The notes beneath the pieces are model-generated. The model ran no database searches and was not told the origin of the DNA. It worked only from the letters and a program-made list of their open reading frames with translations. Of a DNA stretch of 64,000 bases, positions 41,981-51,157 are shown piece after piece (position 1 is the stretch's first letter; each line of letters starts with the position of its first letter). The DNA is taken from assembly GCF_034347405.1 (NCBI RefSeq), contig NZ_CP133778.1, positions 2,170,001 to 2,234,000 on the forward strand, read 5' to 3'. The position numbers and the translations under genes were made by a program. The DNA is from Pseudomonas sp. CCC3.1 (GTDB taxonomy: Bacteria; Pseudomonadota; Gammaproteobacteria; Pseudomonadales; Pseudomonadaceae).

Positions 41981-43882
41981 ATGACTGATGGCGATTCTTT
42001 AGTCGGCTGGGCGGACCTGGCTTATTCGTCCCGGCACATGGTGTTCGAGCATTGCGCGGACGCCATTGCCTTGCTCGACCCTTACGGCGACCGTTTTGGC
42101 GACCTCAACATCGCTGTGTGCCAACTGCTGGGCTACACCCGCCAGGAGCTGTTGCAACTGCCGGTCAGCAAGCTGTTCGGTCATCAACTGGCGGATCTGG
42201 TGGTGTTCAGTCAGGCGGTGCTGGAGAAGGGCAAGGGTTGGACTAATGAGCTGAGTTGCAACTGCAAAAGCGGCGAGCGCATTGAACTGGACATCACCGG
42301 CACCACGCTCAGCATCAAGGGGCAGTTACAGATCATTCTGGTGCTGCGCGAGCAGAGCCGTCAGCGCTACCAGCGCGATCAGGCGCAGACCGAGCGCGCC
42401 ATGCGCGGCGGCTTGATCGAATGGCGCAATATCCTCAATCTGTTTCAAGAAACCGAACGCGATAATCAACTGCTGCTCAGTGCCGTGGGCGATGGCATCT
42501 ACAGCATTGATCACCAAGGCCTGGCCACCTTCGTCAATCCGGCGGGGGCACGCATGCTGGGGTGGGAAGCCAAGGAAATGATCGGCAAAAACATCCACCG
42601 CATTCACCATCACAGCCACCCTGATGGCTCTCATTACGAGGTTGAAGACTGCCCGATTTATCGAGCGGTTCGCGATGGTGTGGTGCATGAAGGTCACCAG
42701 GAATTGTTCTGGCGCCGCGACGGCAGTTCGTTTCCGGTGGAGTTCACCAGCACGCCAGTGATCGCGGACAGCCGGGTGGTCGGCGCCGTGGTGGTGTTTC
42801 GCGACATCACTGAGCGGCGTACCACCGAGCTGCAACTGCAAAATGCGCTCGACGAGCTCAAGCAGCTCAAGGTTCGGCTTGAGGAGCAGAACGCTTATCT
42901 GCAAGAAGAGATTCACATCGAACACAACTACCGCGAGATCGTCGGCCAAAGCGAACCGATCCGCAAAATCATCAAACAGATCGATGTGGTTGCGCCGACC
43001 GATGCCAGCGTGCTCATCCACGGGGAGTCGGGCACCGGTAAAGAGTTGATTGCCCGCGCCATCCATCAGGCGAGCAAGCGCAATGCGCACCCGCTGATTC
43101 GGGTTAACTGCGCGGCGATCCCGGCGGAGCTGTTTGAGAGCGAGTTTTTCGGGCATATACGTGGCGCGTTCACCGGCGCCGTGCGTGATCGGGTGGGTCG
43201 ATTCGAATTGGCGGACGGCGGCACCCTGTTTCTGGACGAGATTGGCGAAATCCCTCTGGATTTGCAGAGCAAGCTGTTGCGCGTGCTTCAGGAAGGGCAA
43301 TTCGAGCGGGTCGGCGAAGAGCGTACGCGCAAGGTGGATGTGCGGATCGTGGCGGCGACCAATCGCAACTTGCGCGAAGAAGTGCAGGCCAAACGCTTTC
43401 GTGAAGACCTGTATTTTCGCCTGAACGTGTTCCCGTTGCAGTCCCCGGCCCTGCGTGAACGGCCGATCGACATTGCGCCGCTGGCCATGCATTTCATCAA
43501 GGAAATCGGCAAACGCCTCAACCTGCCGGGGCGGCGGCTGCGCGCGGTGGACATGGAACGCCTGCAACGCTACGCGTGGCCGGGCAACATCCGCGAATTG
43601 CAAAACGTCATCGAGCGCGCCTTGATCACCTCCCAGGACGGTCGCCTGACGATCGACCTGCCCGATGACCTGACGCCCAGTCACCCATCACGCGGTGCAA
43701 CGGCAGCGGCCCCGGTCATTCTCACTGATGAGCAAATGCGCAACCTGGAACGTGACAACACCTTGGCCGCGCTACAGGCCTGCCAGGGCAAATTGTTTGG
43801 CAAGGAGGGTGCGGCGCAGTTGCTGGGGATCAAACCCACCACACTGGCCTCGCGGCTTAAACGACTGGAGATCAACCTGTAG
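41981..43882 (+). CDS. Sigma-54-dependent transcriptional activator with PAS domains
   Basis: A 633-residue enhancer-binding protein. Two PAS-type sensor regions (about 15-125 and 160-275) are joined by a coiled coil (~280-310) to an AAA+ domain: Walker A GESGTGKE at 348, GAFTGA at 395, Walker B LFLDEIGE near 418. A Fis-type helix-turn-helix (GKEGAAQLLGIKPTTLASRLKRL) ends it. GAFTGA is the sigma-54 contact, so it activates -24/-12 promoters. It is divergent from the Nit1C operon, whose promoter has that form. The effector sensed by PAS is unknown. Confidence 0.93.
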   Translation: MTDGDSLVGWADLAYSSRHMVFEHCADAIALLDPYGDRFGDLNIAVCQLLGYTRQELLQLPVSKLFGHQLADLVVFSQAVLEKGKGWTNELSCNCKSGERIELDITGTTLSIKGQLQIILVLREQSRQRYQRDQAQTERAMRGGLIEWRNILNLFQETERDNQLLLSAVGDGIYSIDHQGLATFVNPAGARMLGWEAKEMIGKNIHRIHHHSHPDGSHYEVEDCPIYRAVRDGVVHEGHQELFWRRDGSSFPVEFTSTPVIADSRVVGAVVVFRDITERRTTELQLQNALDELKQLKVRLEEQNAYLQEEIHIEHNYREIVGQSEPIRKIIKQIDVVAPTDASVLIHGESGTGKELIARAIHQASKRNAHPLIRVNCAAIPAELFESEFFGHIRGAFTGAVRDRVGRFELADGGTLFLDEIGEIPLDLQSKLLRVLQEGQFERVGEERTRKVDVRIVAATNRNLREEVQAKRFREDLYFRLNVFPLQSPALRERPIDIAPLAMHFIKEIGKRLNLPGRRLRAVDMERLQRYAWPGNIRELQNVIERALITSQDGRLTIDLPDDLTPSHPSRGATAAAPVILTDEQMRNLERDNTLAALQACQGKLFGKEGAAQLLGIKPTTLASRLKRLEINL

Positions 43883-43940
43883 AGACGCTCTTTTATGAAA
43901 TCCAGATCGCTCACCCCAGCAAAGCCTATGGCGCACGAAC

Positions 43941-44089
43941 TCGTAGCAGTTGCCGAGCCTGCGAGGCTACGTCCGGTTGCGAAGCGATCGTAAACCCTAA
44001 GTGCAGGGTTCAACTGACACACCGCAGTGCTTGATTTTACGACTGCTGCGCAGCCGGACGTAGCCTCGCAGGCTCGGCAACTGCTACGA
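43941..44089. repeat. ~150-bp inverted-arm element, copy B (loop inverted)
   Basis: Perfect 35-bp arms (43941-43975 and 44055-44089) surround a 79-bp loop. The loop matches the reverse complement of the copy A loop, while the outside flanks (CTATGGCGC left, AAATCGGCTTGCT right) match copy A in direct orientation. It lies between convergent genes. Confidence 0.93.
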
Positions 44090-44132
44090 AATCGGCTTGC
44101 TGCACACCATTGAATCTCCCAAGCCAGTATTT

Positions 44133-45317
44133 TTAATAAGTAAACGCAATCGGCGGATGACGCCCATTCAGCAAGAACTCGCCAATCGCCTTGTATTTGT
44201 ACGCCAGTGAATCATGGGTGGTGTGGGTGCGCGCATTGCGCCAGTGCCGGTCGAAGTTGTGCAGGCTTTGGGTGGTTGCTGCGCCGCCGACTTCATACAG
44301 GCGCTCGCACACATGCAACGCCGCACGGGTGGAGGCGATTTTGGCTTCGGCCACTTCTATCGACGCTTTCACCAATACCGCTTCCAGCTCATCGCCTTGC
44401 AGCAGACCCTGCAATTGGCTGCGCGCCGCAAAATCGACTGCGGCCGCGGCTTTTTCTACCAGCGCTTCGGCGCCATGGATGCGGGCTGCGAGGTCGCCGA
44501 TGGTGTGCAAAATGTACGGATCATCGCTGGCCCGCTGCACGCCGCTTTCACGCACCGGGCGTGAGCCGTTGCGGGCCCACTGCACGGCATCGTCCAGCGC
44601 CGCCAGGCCAATTCCGATATCGATTGAGCAGTGAATTAGCTGTGCACTGGCGCCAATGTAATTGCGCCGTTGATACCACGGGCTCAAGGGGATGACTTGC
44701 TCGGGCGCCACCTGCACGTTTTCCAGCAAGGTGCTGCCGCTGGCCGTGGTGCGTTGGCCCATGCCGTCCCAGTCATCGAGCAAGGTGATGCCCGGCGTCG
44801 TGGCCGGGAGCATGACGTACAGCGCCGCCCCGGCTTCGTCCACGGCCTGGATTTTCAGCACGTCGGCAAACAGGCAGCCAGTGCTGTAAAACTTGCTGCC
44901 GTTGAGGATCAATTGTTCGCCGCGACGTTCCAGCCGAGTATGGATCTCGCCGCGGAAGGTACCGCTGCGCTCGGCAATGGCGCCGGATGACAGCTGACGG
45001 TCGACAAAGGCGCCCAGGTAGCGTGTCTGTTGTTCAGGGTTGGCGATCAGGCGCAGGTGCTCGACGGTGGCGAAGTGCGGAAAAATAGCCTGGGCCACGC
45101 ACGGGTCGGCCTTGGCCAAGGTGATAAAAATCCGCGCGACATCCACTTGGCTGATGTCTCCACCGCCCAGTTCGGCGGGCACCCGTGCTGCGCCCAGGCC
45201 CGATTGGCGGATCAGCTCGATGTGTTCATGGGGCAAGGTGCGCTCGGCATCGCGTTGCGCAGCGCCGGGTTGGATCTGCGCAGCCAGTTCGGTGGCCAGG
45301 GCGACGTAGTCAGTCAT
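44133..45317 (-). CDS. SfnB/DszC-like flavin-dependent monooxygenase (acyl-CoA dehydrogenase fold)
   Basis: A 394-residue paralog of the enzyme at 10317. LLDDWDGMGQRTTASGSTLLENVQV and FDRHWRNARTHTTHDSLAYKYKAIGEFLLNGRHP align with DszC to the last residues (NGQYPIPGFTS in DszC, as I recall it). His365 and His368 match the DszC His pair, and His81 aligns with DszC His92. DszC-type enzymes oxygenate a thioether or thiophene sulfur with FMNH2 and O2. It overlaps the MFS gene by eight bases and ends the minus-strand operon that also encodes a TBDR. An N- or C-oxygenating role is possible. Confidence 0.83.
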   Translation of the reverse strand: MTDYVALATELAAQIQPGAAQRDAERTLPHEHIELIRQSGLGAARVPAELGGGDISQVDVARIFITLAKADPCVAQAIFPHFATVEHLRLIANPEQQTRYLGAFVDRQLSSGAIAERSGTFRGEIHTRLERRGEQLILNGSKFYSTGCLFADVLKIQAVDEAGAALYVMLPATTPGITLLDDWDGMGQRTTASGSTLLENVQVAPEQVIPLSPWYQRRNYIGASAQLIHCSIDIGIGLAALDDAVQWARNGSRPVRESGVQRASDDPYILHTIGDLAARIHGAEALVEKAAAAVDFAARSQLQGLLQGDELEAVLVKASIEVAEAKIASTRAALHVCERLYEVGGAATTQSLHNFDRHWRNARTHTTHDSLAYKYKAIGEFLLNGRHPPIAFTY

Positions 45318-46674
45318 GTGTTTTTTCCAAGGTTGAAGAGGCGTCGCGCAACGCGGTGCGCGGCACGCCGAAGAACAGGATCAAGGCCCCGCTGGCGACC
45401 ATGGCCGCCACGATGTACAGGGCCAGGCGAATGTCGCCGGTCGAGGTTTTGATCTGGCCGATCATGATCGGGGTCAGCAGGCTGCTGATCTGCCCGCAGC
45501 AATTGACCATGGCCAGGCCCGCCGCCTTTGCCCGATCCGACAGGTAGTACGTGGGGATGGTCCAGAACACCGCCGTGGCGCTCAGGTAGCCGGTGGTCAT
45601 CAAGATCATGGCCGCGACGGTCGCCGTGGAGTTGGACAGGCATTGCGGCAAAATCAGCATGGCCAGCGCGGCCAGAAGACCGGGCACGGTGAAGTGCCAG
45701 CGGCGCTCTTGCTGTTGGTCGGAGTGGCGACACACCAGCAACATCACCCCCACCGCGACGATGTAGGGCAGGGCAGACAGCAACCCCAGCTGACTCAGGC
45801 TGCTGATGCCCGAATCGCGGATGATCGACGGCGCCCAAATGTTGGTGACGTTGCCGGTACTCATGATCGTCAGGCAGTAGGCCAGGACGATAAACCAGAC
45901 CTTGCGGTCTTTGAGAGCCCCCAGAAAATGCTGATGGCCGCCGGGTTGGCGGCGCCCGCGCTCTGCCGCCAGGGCCTGCTCGATGCGCTGTTTTTCATCG
46001 TGGCTGAGCCAGCGTGCATCGGCCGGACGATCGTCGAGCCAGTACCAGGCAAACAGGCCGGCCAGAATCGGCGGCAGACCGGTGAGCACGAACAGCCACT
46101 GCCAGCCGTGGAACCCGGCCACGGCATCGAAATGGCTCATGATCGAGGTCGACAGCGGCCCGCCGATGATCCCGCACACCGCAATCGCCATGATGAACCG
46201 CGAAGTGATCCGTGCCCGGTGACTGGCTGGAAACCAGTAGGTCAGGTACAGGATCACCCCAGGGAAAAACCCGGCTTCCGCTGCACCCAGCAACACGCGC
46301 AGTACATAGAACTGCGCGGGTGTCTGGGCGAAGGCGGTGGCCACGGTGACCAGCCCCCAGAGGATCATGATGCGGGTCATGGTCTTCTTCGCACCGATCT
46401 TTTCCAGCAACAAATTGCTGGGGATCTCGAACAGCAAATAGCCGATGGAAAACACCCCGACAATGATGCCGAACGTGGCATCACTGATGTTCAGGTCGGT
46501 TTTGAAGCGCAAGTGGGCGAAGCCGATGTTGACCCGGTCCAGCCAATTGAGCACAAAACACAGAAACAAAAAGGGCATGATCCGCCAGGCGAGCTTGCGG
46601 TACAGCGCATGATCGAAGCCCTCGGCCACATGCGATACGGGTTGAGTGACGGGCGAGGCAATGGGCTGGCTCAT
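45310..46674 (-). CDS. MFS transporter, anion:cation symporter (ACS) family
   Basis: A 454-residue, 12-helix importer. FLCFVLNWLDRVNIGFAHL in helix 1 and GYLLFEIPSNLLLEKIGAKK after helix 2 identify the ACS family, which takes up aromatic and sugar acids. A long central loop (WLSHDEKQRIEQALAAER) is usual. The ATG at 46674 is seven bases after the TBDR stop, so the genes are closely linked. It presumably moves the TBDR ligand, or its derivative, across the inner membrane. Confidence 0.92.
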   Translation of the reverse strand: MSQPIASPVTQPVSHVAEGFDHALYRKLAWRIMPFLFLCFVLNWLDRVNIGFAHLRFKTDLNISDATFGIIVGVFSIGYLLFEIPSNLLLEKIGAKKTMTRIMILWGLVTVATAFAQTPAQFYVLRVLLGAAEAGFFPGVILYLTYWFPASHRARITSRFIMAIAVCGIIGGPLSTSIMSHFDAVAGFHGWQWLFVLTGLPPILAGLFAWYWLDDRPADARWLSHDEKQRIEQALAAERGRRQPGGHQHFLGALKDRKVWFIVLAYCLTIMSTGNVTNIWAPSIIRDSGISSLSQLGLLSALPYIVAVGVMLLVCRHSDQQQERRWHFTVPGLLAALAMLILPQCLSNSTATVAAMILMTTGYLSATAVFWTIPTYYLSDRAKAAGLAMVNCCGQISSLLTPIMIGQIKTSTGDIRLALYIVAAMVASGALILFFGVPRTALRDASSTLEKTHD

Positions 46675-46680
46675 GGTCAA

Positions 46681-49185
46681 TTACCAGCTCACGTCGACTT
46701 TGGCGAAGTAGTACGCGCCGTCCAGCCCATAGGGTGAATACCAGCTATAGGTCGGGTTATCGGTCGGCGAGAAGTAATACTTCTTGGCTTCGTCGTTGAG
46801 CTGTTGCGGACGGCGGTTGAAGATGTTTTCGCCGCCCACGGTGAGTTTCACCGCATCGCTCACCCAGTAACCCACGCTCAGGTTGGTAATAAAGGCAGCA
46901 TCGATTTTTTCATCGCGGCTAGGTGAGACCTGGTTGAGGCCGGTCACGCTGGTGTAGTGGGTTTCTTTGAGGTTGACGTCGAAGTTGCCCAGCTGCCATG
47001 CGGTGTTCAGCGAGGTGACGTTTTTCGGGTACGCGGTGGTCAGGTTGCCGATCTTGTCGCGGCCCACGGCCGTTACGCCGGTGCCCGCCAGGGCTGCGGG
47101 CTCCTTGACCTTGCGCACGGTCTGCAAGCTCTGGTTGCTGAGCAGGGTCCACTTGACCTTGCCGTATTGGCCGAAGTCATAGCGGTAGTCAGCCACCAGA
47201 TCGATGCCCCGGGTGCGGGTGTCCGCCAGGTTGCCGAAGTACGAGACGATCTGGTTCGGGTCCAGACCTTTGCTCGCCAGCAGATTGGACACGGCGGTGC
47301 CTTGCAGGTTGCTGGTTTGCAGGATGCGGTTGTTGATGTCGATCTGGTACAGGTCGACGGTGATGTCCAAGTCCGAGGTCGGGGTGGCGACAAAACCGAC
47401 GCTGTAGTTCATCGATTTTTCAGGCTTCAGCGCTTTGGCGCCCAAGGCCTGACCGGCCGCATCGTCAACGGTGACGTAGCGAGTCACGTTCTGTTCCAAC
47501 TGGCCGGTGAGGGTGTTGGTGCGCCAGGCGGTCAGCGATGAGGAGTAATACTCCTGCTGCAAGGAGGGCGCACGGAAGCCGTTGCTGACTGTGCCGCGCA
47601 TCGCAAATTGCGGAGTGAAGGCATAGCGGGTCGAGAACTTGCCGCTGGTGGTGTCGCCGAAGTCGCTGTAGTGCTCAAAACGACCGGCCACGCTGGCGTC
47701 CCACTTCTCGGTCAGGCTCTGACTGAAGTCGACGTAGCCTGCGGTGTTGGTGCGCGAGTAGTTGTGCGCATCAGACGGGGTAAAACCGGTCAGGCCCGGT
47801 GCGCCGGGGTTGGGGCGCTGGCCTGCCAACGGGCTGCCGACCGGGAACACGTAGCCGCCGTCACCATAAGACGCCTGTTCACCCGCCTCGATTTCGAAGC
47901 CTTCACGGCGAAACTCAAGGCCGGTCGACACGTTCAGCGGTTTGTCGAACAGGCCGGTGTCGAACGCGCGGGTCAGGTCCAGGTTGTTGGTCCACTGGCT
48001 GGCAATCAGGTTGCCGCCGTCCATGTTGCGCGGGCTGTCCGGGCCGTAAGACGGGTTGATCGACTTCTCGTTGCGGATATTCGCGTTGTCCTGGCCATAG
48101 CTGGTGCTCAGGTCCCACTTCCAACCCAGGAGGTTGTCGTTGCGCAGGCCGACCACGGTCTGGAAGTCATCTTCTTCGACCACGAAGCGTGGCGAGAAAC
48201 CGTCGGGGTACACCGAGGCAATGTTCTGCGGCGAGTTGGCGGTGCGGTAGGTGCCCCAGCTTTCGGAGTTGCGATGGCTGGCGGTCGAGAAGGAATACAA
48301 CGTGTAGTCCGGGTTGAGCGCCATCTCCATGTTGTAGCCAAGGTTGTAGGTCTGCGAACGCGGCTGACCCATGATCTGGCGGTAGCGGCTTTCGCCGTTT
48401 TCCCGTGGGTCAGGTTGGCCGTTGACCGGGAAGTAGATGCGGGTCCGGTCTGGCACCGCGCCAGCCACGTTGGAGTTGTCTTGAATACCGAGGTCGGCAC
48501 TCAGGCTGAAAAAGCCATCGTTGGGCAGTTCAAAACCCTGGTTGACCGAGGCCTGGCCGCGAGCACCGAAATTGCCCTTGCCGCCGACCCGGTCCTTGAA
48601 CTGGCCGTACAGGGCGCTACCGCTGCCGCCTGAGCTGTTGCTTTTGAGGATGATGTTGATCACCCCGGCGATGGCGTCCGAGCCGTATTGCGCCGCTGCG
48701 CCGTCACGCAGCACTTCGATATGGTCGACCGCCGCAATCGGGATCAGGTCCAGGTCGGTGGGTGACTGGCCGCTGGCCGTGGCGGCAGTCTGGACGAAAA
48801 TCAGCGAGGTGGTGTGGCGGCGCTTGCCGTTCACCAGCACCAGTACATGGTTGCCGCCCAACCCGCGCAGGGTCGCGGATTTCACCGACAAGCCGGTGCC
48901 GCCGGTAAAGCCAGCCGCGTTGGTATAGGACGGCACGGCGGCGGCCAGTGCATCGCGCAGGTTCTGTTTGCCGGAGCGCATCAGGTCATCGGCGCTGATC
49001 ACGTCAATCGGTGCCAGGCTTTTGGCCACGGTGCGACCGCCGTCACGGGCGCCGGTCACGACCACCGTTTGCAGCGAGGGCGTGGTGGGCTCATCGGCAA
49101 GCGCGTGGTGGCTGGCGCACAGGCCGAGAATCCCGACAGTGAGCAGGCTCAGCTTGGGGCGAAAACTGTTTTGTGGGCGAAACAT
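46681..49185 (-). CDS. TonB-dependent outer-membrane receptor
   Basis: An 834-residue TBDR: signal peptide (LLTVGILGLCASHHALA), TonB box TVVVTG, plug with LRGLGGNHVLVLVNGKRRH and QYGSDAIAGVINIIL, then a barrel ending KVDVSW. The ATG at 49185 has GGAG seven bases upstream. It is a close paralog of the receptor at 2-1990, sharing blocks such as NQGFELPNDGFF and YSWYSPYG. Its operon partners (MFS, DszC-like enzyme, enoyl-CoA hydratase) suggest an organic substrate with a catabolic route rather than iron. Confidence 0.95.
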   Translation of the reverse strand: MFRPQNSFRPKLSLLTVGILGLCASHHALADEPTTPSLQTVVVTGARDGGRTVAKSLAPIDVISADDLMRSGKQNLRDALAAAVPSYTNAAGFTGGTGLSVKSATLRGLGGNHVLVLVNGKRRHTTSLIFVQTAATASGQSPTDLDLIPIAAVDHIEVLRDGAAAQYGSDAIAGVINIILKSNSSGGSGSALYGQFKDRVGGKGNFGARGQASVNQGFELPNDGFFSLSADLGIQDNSNVAGAVPDRTRIYFPVNGQPDPRENGESRYRQIMGQPRSQTYNLGYNMEMALNPDYTLYSFSTASHRNSESWGTYRTANSPQNIASVYPDGFSPRFVVEEDDFQTVVGLRNDNLLGWKWDLSTSYGQDNANIRNEKSINPSYGPDSPRNMDGGNLIASQWTNNLDLTRAFDTGLFDKPLNVSTGLEFRREGFEIEAGEQASYGDGGYVFPVGSPLAGQRPNPGAPGLTGFTPSDAHNYSRTNTAGYVDFSQSLTEKWDASVAGRFEHYSDFGDTTSGKFSTRYAFTPQFAMRGTVSNGFRAPSLQQEYYSSSLTAWRTNTLTGQLEQNVTRYVTVDDAAGQALGAKALKPEKSMNYSVGFVATPTSDLDITVDLYQIDINNRILQTSNLQGTAVSNLLASKGLDPNQIVSYFGNLADTRTRGIDLVADYRYDFGQYGKVKWTLLSNQSLQTVRKVKEPAALAGTGVTAVGRDKIGNLTTAYPKNVTSLNTAWQLGNFDVNLKETHYTSVTGLNQVSPSRDEKIDAAFITNLSVGYWVSDAVKLTVGGENIFNRRPQQLNDEAKKYYFSPTDNPTYSWYSPYGLDGAYYFAKVDVSW

Positions 49186-49281
49186 GGTGAGGCTCCAACA
49201 ATGATTGGCGCCCGCTTCCATTCCTGGTGGTGGGTGTTCCTGACAGGTCGTGGTGGCGAGTAAGTGTTGAGAACAGAACTG

Positions 49282-49983
49282 TCAGTGAGGTCGCATTACA
49301 TCGGTTCGAGCTTCGTCGATCTGGGCCAGGTGCTGTTGCAGGCGGTTATTGCGGTCGGCCAGCAACAAGCGCTTGGTCCACTGCATGGCCCGCGTGTCAT
49401 GGGCGGCCAGGCGACGGGCCAGGTCGAGCGCGGCGGCAATCGCATCGTCGACCACTTCGTTGACCAGCCCCAGTTGCAGTGCCTGCGCGGCATCGAACGG
49501 GCGGGCGCTGAGCATGATGTCCAGCGCGGCCGCTTCACCGATCAGGCTGGGCAGGGTGATGGTGCTGAAGCCCGAGAGCATGCCGTGGCCCACTTCTGGA
49601 AAGCTGAAGCGGGTGTCGTGCCGGGCAATCCGAAAATCGCAATGGATCGCCAGGCTGATGCCCAGACCCAAGGTGTGTCCCTGTAACGCGGCGACCACCG
49701 GTTTGCTCAAAGGCGTACCGACACCGGGCAGGGCGTTGGCCAGCACCTGGGTGCTGACGGTCTCGCCGGTGGCGGCAATTTCCTTGAGGTCGGAACCGGC
49801 GCAAAACGCCCGTTCACCTGCGCCGCGCAGCACGATGGCGCGCACTGCCGGGTCATCTTGTGCGCGCTGCCACACCTGTCCCAGCGCGAGCTTGGCCTCG
49901 CCGTTCAGGGCGTTCAAACGTTCCGGGCGGTTGAGGGTGACCAGTAAAACGCCGTCTTCAACAATTTCGTACTCGACAGTCAT
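49282..49983 (-). CDS. Enoyl-CoA hydratase/isomerase family protein
   Basis: A 233-residue crotonase-fold protein. RAFCAGSDLKEIAATG and AALQGHTLGLGISLAIHCDFRIA form the oxyanion hole and CoA pocket; FPEVGHGMLSGFS takes the place of the usual catalytic Glu segment. The family hydrates, isomerises or cleaves acyl-CoA thioesters. It is the first gene of the minus-strand operon and divergent from an alcohol dehydrogenase/acyl-CoA ligase pair, consistent with a CoA-dependent breakdown path. Confidence 0.9.
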   Translation of the reverse strand: MTVEYEIVEDGVLLVTLNRPERLNALNGEAKLALGQVWQRAQDDPAVRAIVLRGAGERAFCAGSDLKEIAATGETVSTQVLANALPGVGTPLSKPVVAALQGHTLGLGISLAIHCDFRIARHDTRFSFPEVGHGMLSGFSTITLPSLIGEAAALDIMLSARPFDAAQALQLGLVNEVVDDAIAAALDLARRLAAHDTRAMQWTKRLLLADRNNRLQQHLAQIDEARTDVMRPH

Positions 49984-50070
49984 GGCTTCGATTCAGGGTC
50001 GTTTAAAGGAAAACGCATTGCCACTTGAGCTCTGCGTCAAAGTGAGCAAAACTTAAATCATGTGCACAAT

Positions 50071-50087
50071 ACAAACAATGTGTTTGT
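50071..50087. promoter_or_regulatory. 17-bp perfect palindrome, candidate IclR operator
   Basis: ACAAACAATGTGTTTGT lies in the 146-bp gap between the divergent enoyl-CoA hydratase and alcohol dehydrogenase genes. An IclR gene ends the plus-strand unit. IclR proteins bind palindromes of about this size, so it may control both directions. Confidence 0.6.
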
Positions 50088-50129
50088 TATATGAACATAT
50101 TCTTATGTACTTCCATATGGTTATAAAAG

Positions 50130-51155
50130 ATGAAAGCAATCGTTCTAAAGGATTTCGGCGGCCCCGAGCAGTTGCAGCTTGAGACAGTGCCGACCCCGCA
50201 ACCCGACGCTCATGAAGTGCTGGTGCGCATTGAGGCGGCGGGGGTTTGCCATCACGACCTGATGCACCGCGCGGGCAAGTTGCCGGGGGCGCACACCGGT
50301 GTGGTGCTGGGCCATGAAGTGGCGGGTGAAGTCATCGAGGTAGGCGCGCAGGTGCACCACCTGAAGGTCGGCAGCCGGGTGGTGATTTATCAGCGCCGTT
50401 TCTGCGGCCAGTGCCGTGACTGCCTGCGTGGGCGCCAGGATCTGTGCCGCGCATTGGGCTTGCCTTCGGTCGACACCGAAGGCGCGTATGCCGAGTTTCT
50501 GCGCGTGCCAGCGGCATCTGCCGTGTTATTGCCGGACGGTTTGGCCTATACCGATGCCGCATTGGCCTGCTGCCCAATCGCCACAAGCGTGCGGGCTTTG
50601 GTGTCTCAGGCGCAGCTAAAACCGGGCGAAACGGTACTGATCAATGGCGCCAGCGGCGGCCTGGGTGCCCACCAGTTGCAACTGGCACGTTCGCTCGGGG
50701 CGCGGGTGATTGCGGTGACCGGCAGCGCCGACAAAGTGGAATTTCTGCGTTCGTTGGGCGCCCATGACGTGGTGGTGGCGGGCAGCGAAGGTTACAGCGC
50801 GGCGGTCTGGCAACTGACCGGGCGCCAAGGCGTCGATGTGGCCATGGAAAATCTGGGGCACACCTTGCACGACACCCTGCGCAGCATGGCCATGGGGGGG
50901 CGCGTGGTGGTGCTGGGCAATGTGCAGCCCGGCACAGTGCCGGTGTCGCCGGGGTTATTGATTGGTCGCCGCTTGAGCCTGCTGGGGTCTGGCAGCGCCA
51001 CCCTGGAAGACTTGCGCAGTGCGCTGGCGATGATCGCAGCCGGGCAAGTACGGCCTCTGATCGACCGCGTCCTGCCTTTTACCGAAGTGGCTCAGGCCCA
51101 TGCCTTGCTCGAAAACCGGCAGGTCAATGGCCGTATTGTCCTCAGTGGGTGGTGA
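50130..51155 (+). CDS. Zinc-dependent alcohol dehydrogenase
   Basis: A 341-residue medium-chain dehydrogenase. The catalytic zinc ligands are in CHHDLMHRAGKLPGAHTGVVLGHEVAGEV, the structural zinc Cys in CGQCRDCLRGRQDLC, and the NAD(P) fold in GASGGLGAHQLQLARSLGARVIAVTGS. It oxidises an alcohol or reduces an aldehyde. The ATG has only a weak ribosome site (TAAAAG). It overlaps the ligase region by a few bases and is probably co-transcribed with it. Confidence 0.92.
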   Translation: MKAIVLKDFGGPEQLQLETVPTPQPDAHEVLVRIEAAGVCHHDLMHRAGKLPGAHTGVVLGHEVAGEVIEVGAQVHHLKVGSRVVIYQRRFCGQCRDCLRGRQDLCRALGLPSVDTEGAYAEFLRVPAASAVLLPDGLAYTDAALACCPIATSVRALVSQAQLKPGETVLINGASGGLGAHQLQLARSLGARVIAVTGSADKVEFLRSLGAHDVVVAGSEGYSAAVWQLTGRQGVDVAMENLGHTLHDTLRSMAMGGRVVVLGNVQPGTVPVSPGLLIGRRLSLLGSGSATLEDLRSALAMIAAGQVRPLIDRVLPFTEVAQAHALLENRQVNGRIVLSGW

Positions 51156-51157
51156 AC

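Noticed and set aside
42326..43684. Long open frame (452 codons) on the minus strand inside the sigma-54 activator gene
   Set aside because: It is antisense to a gene with clear AAA+ motifs, has no recognisable domain and is explained by G+C-rich codon bias.
47608..48633. 341-codon plus-strand open frame inside the third TBDR gene
   Set aside because: It is a shadow of the receptor; similar antisense frames occur in the other two receptors at equivalent places.
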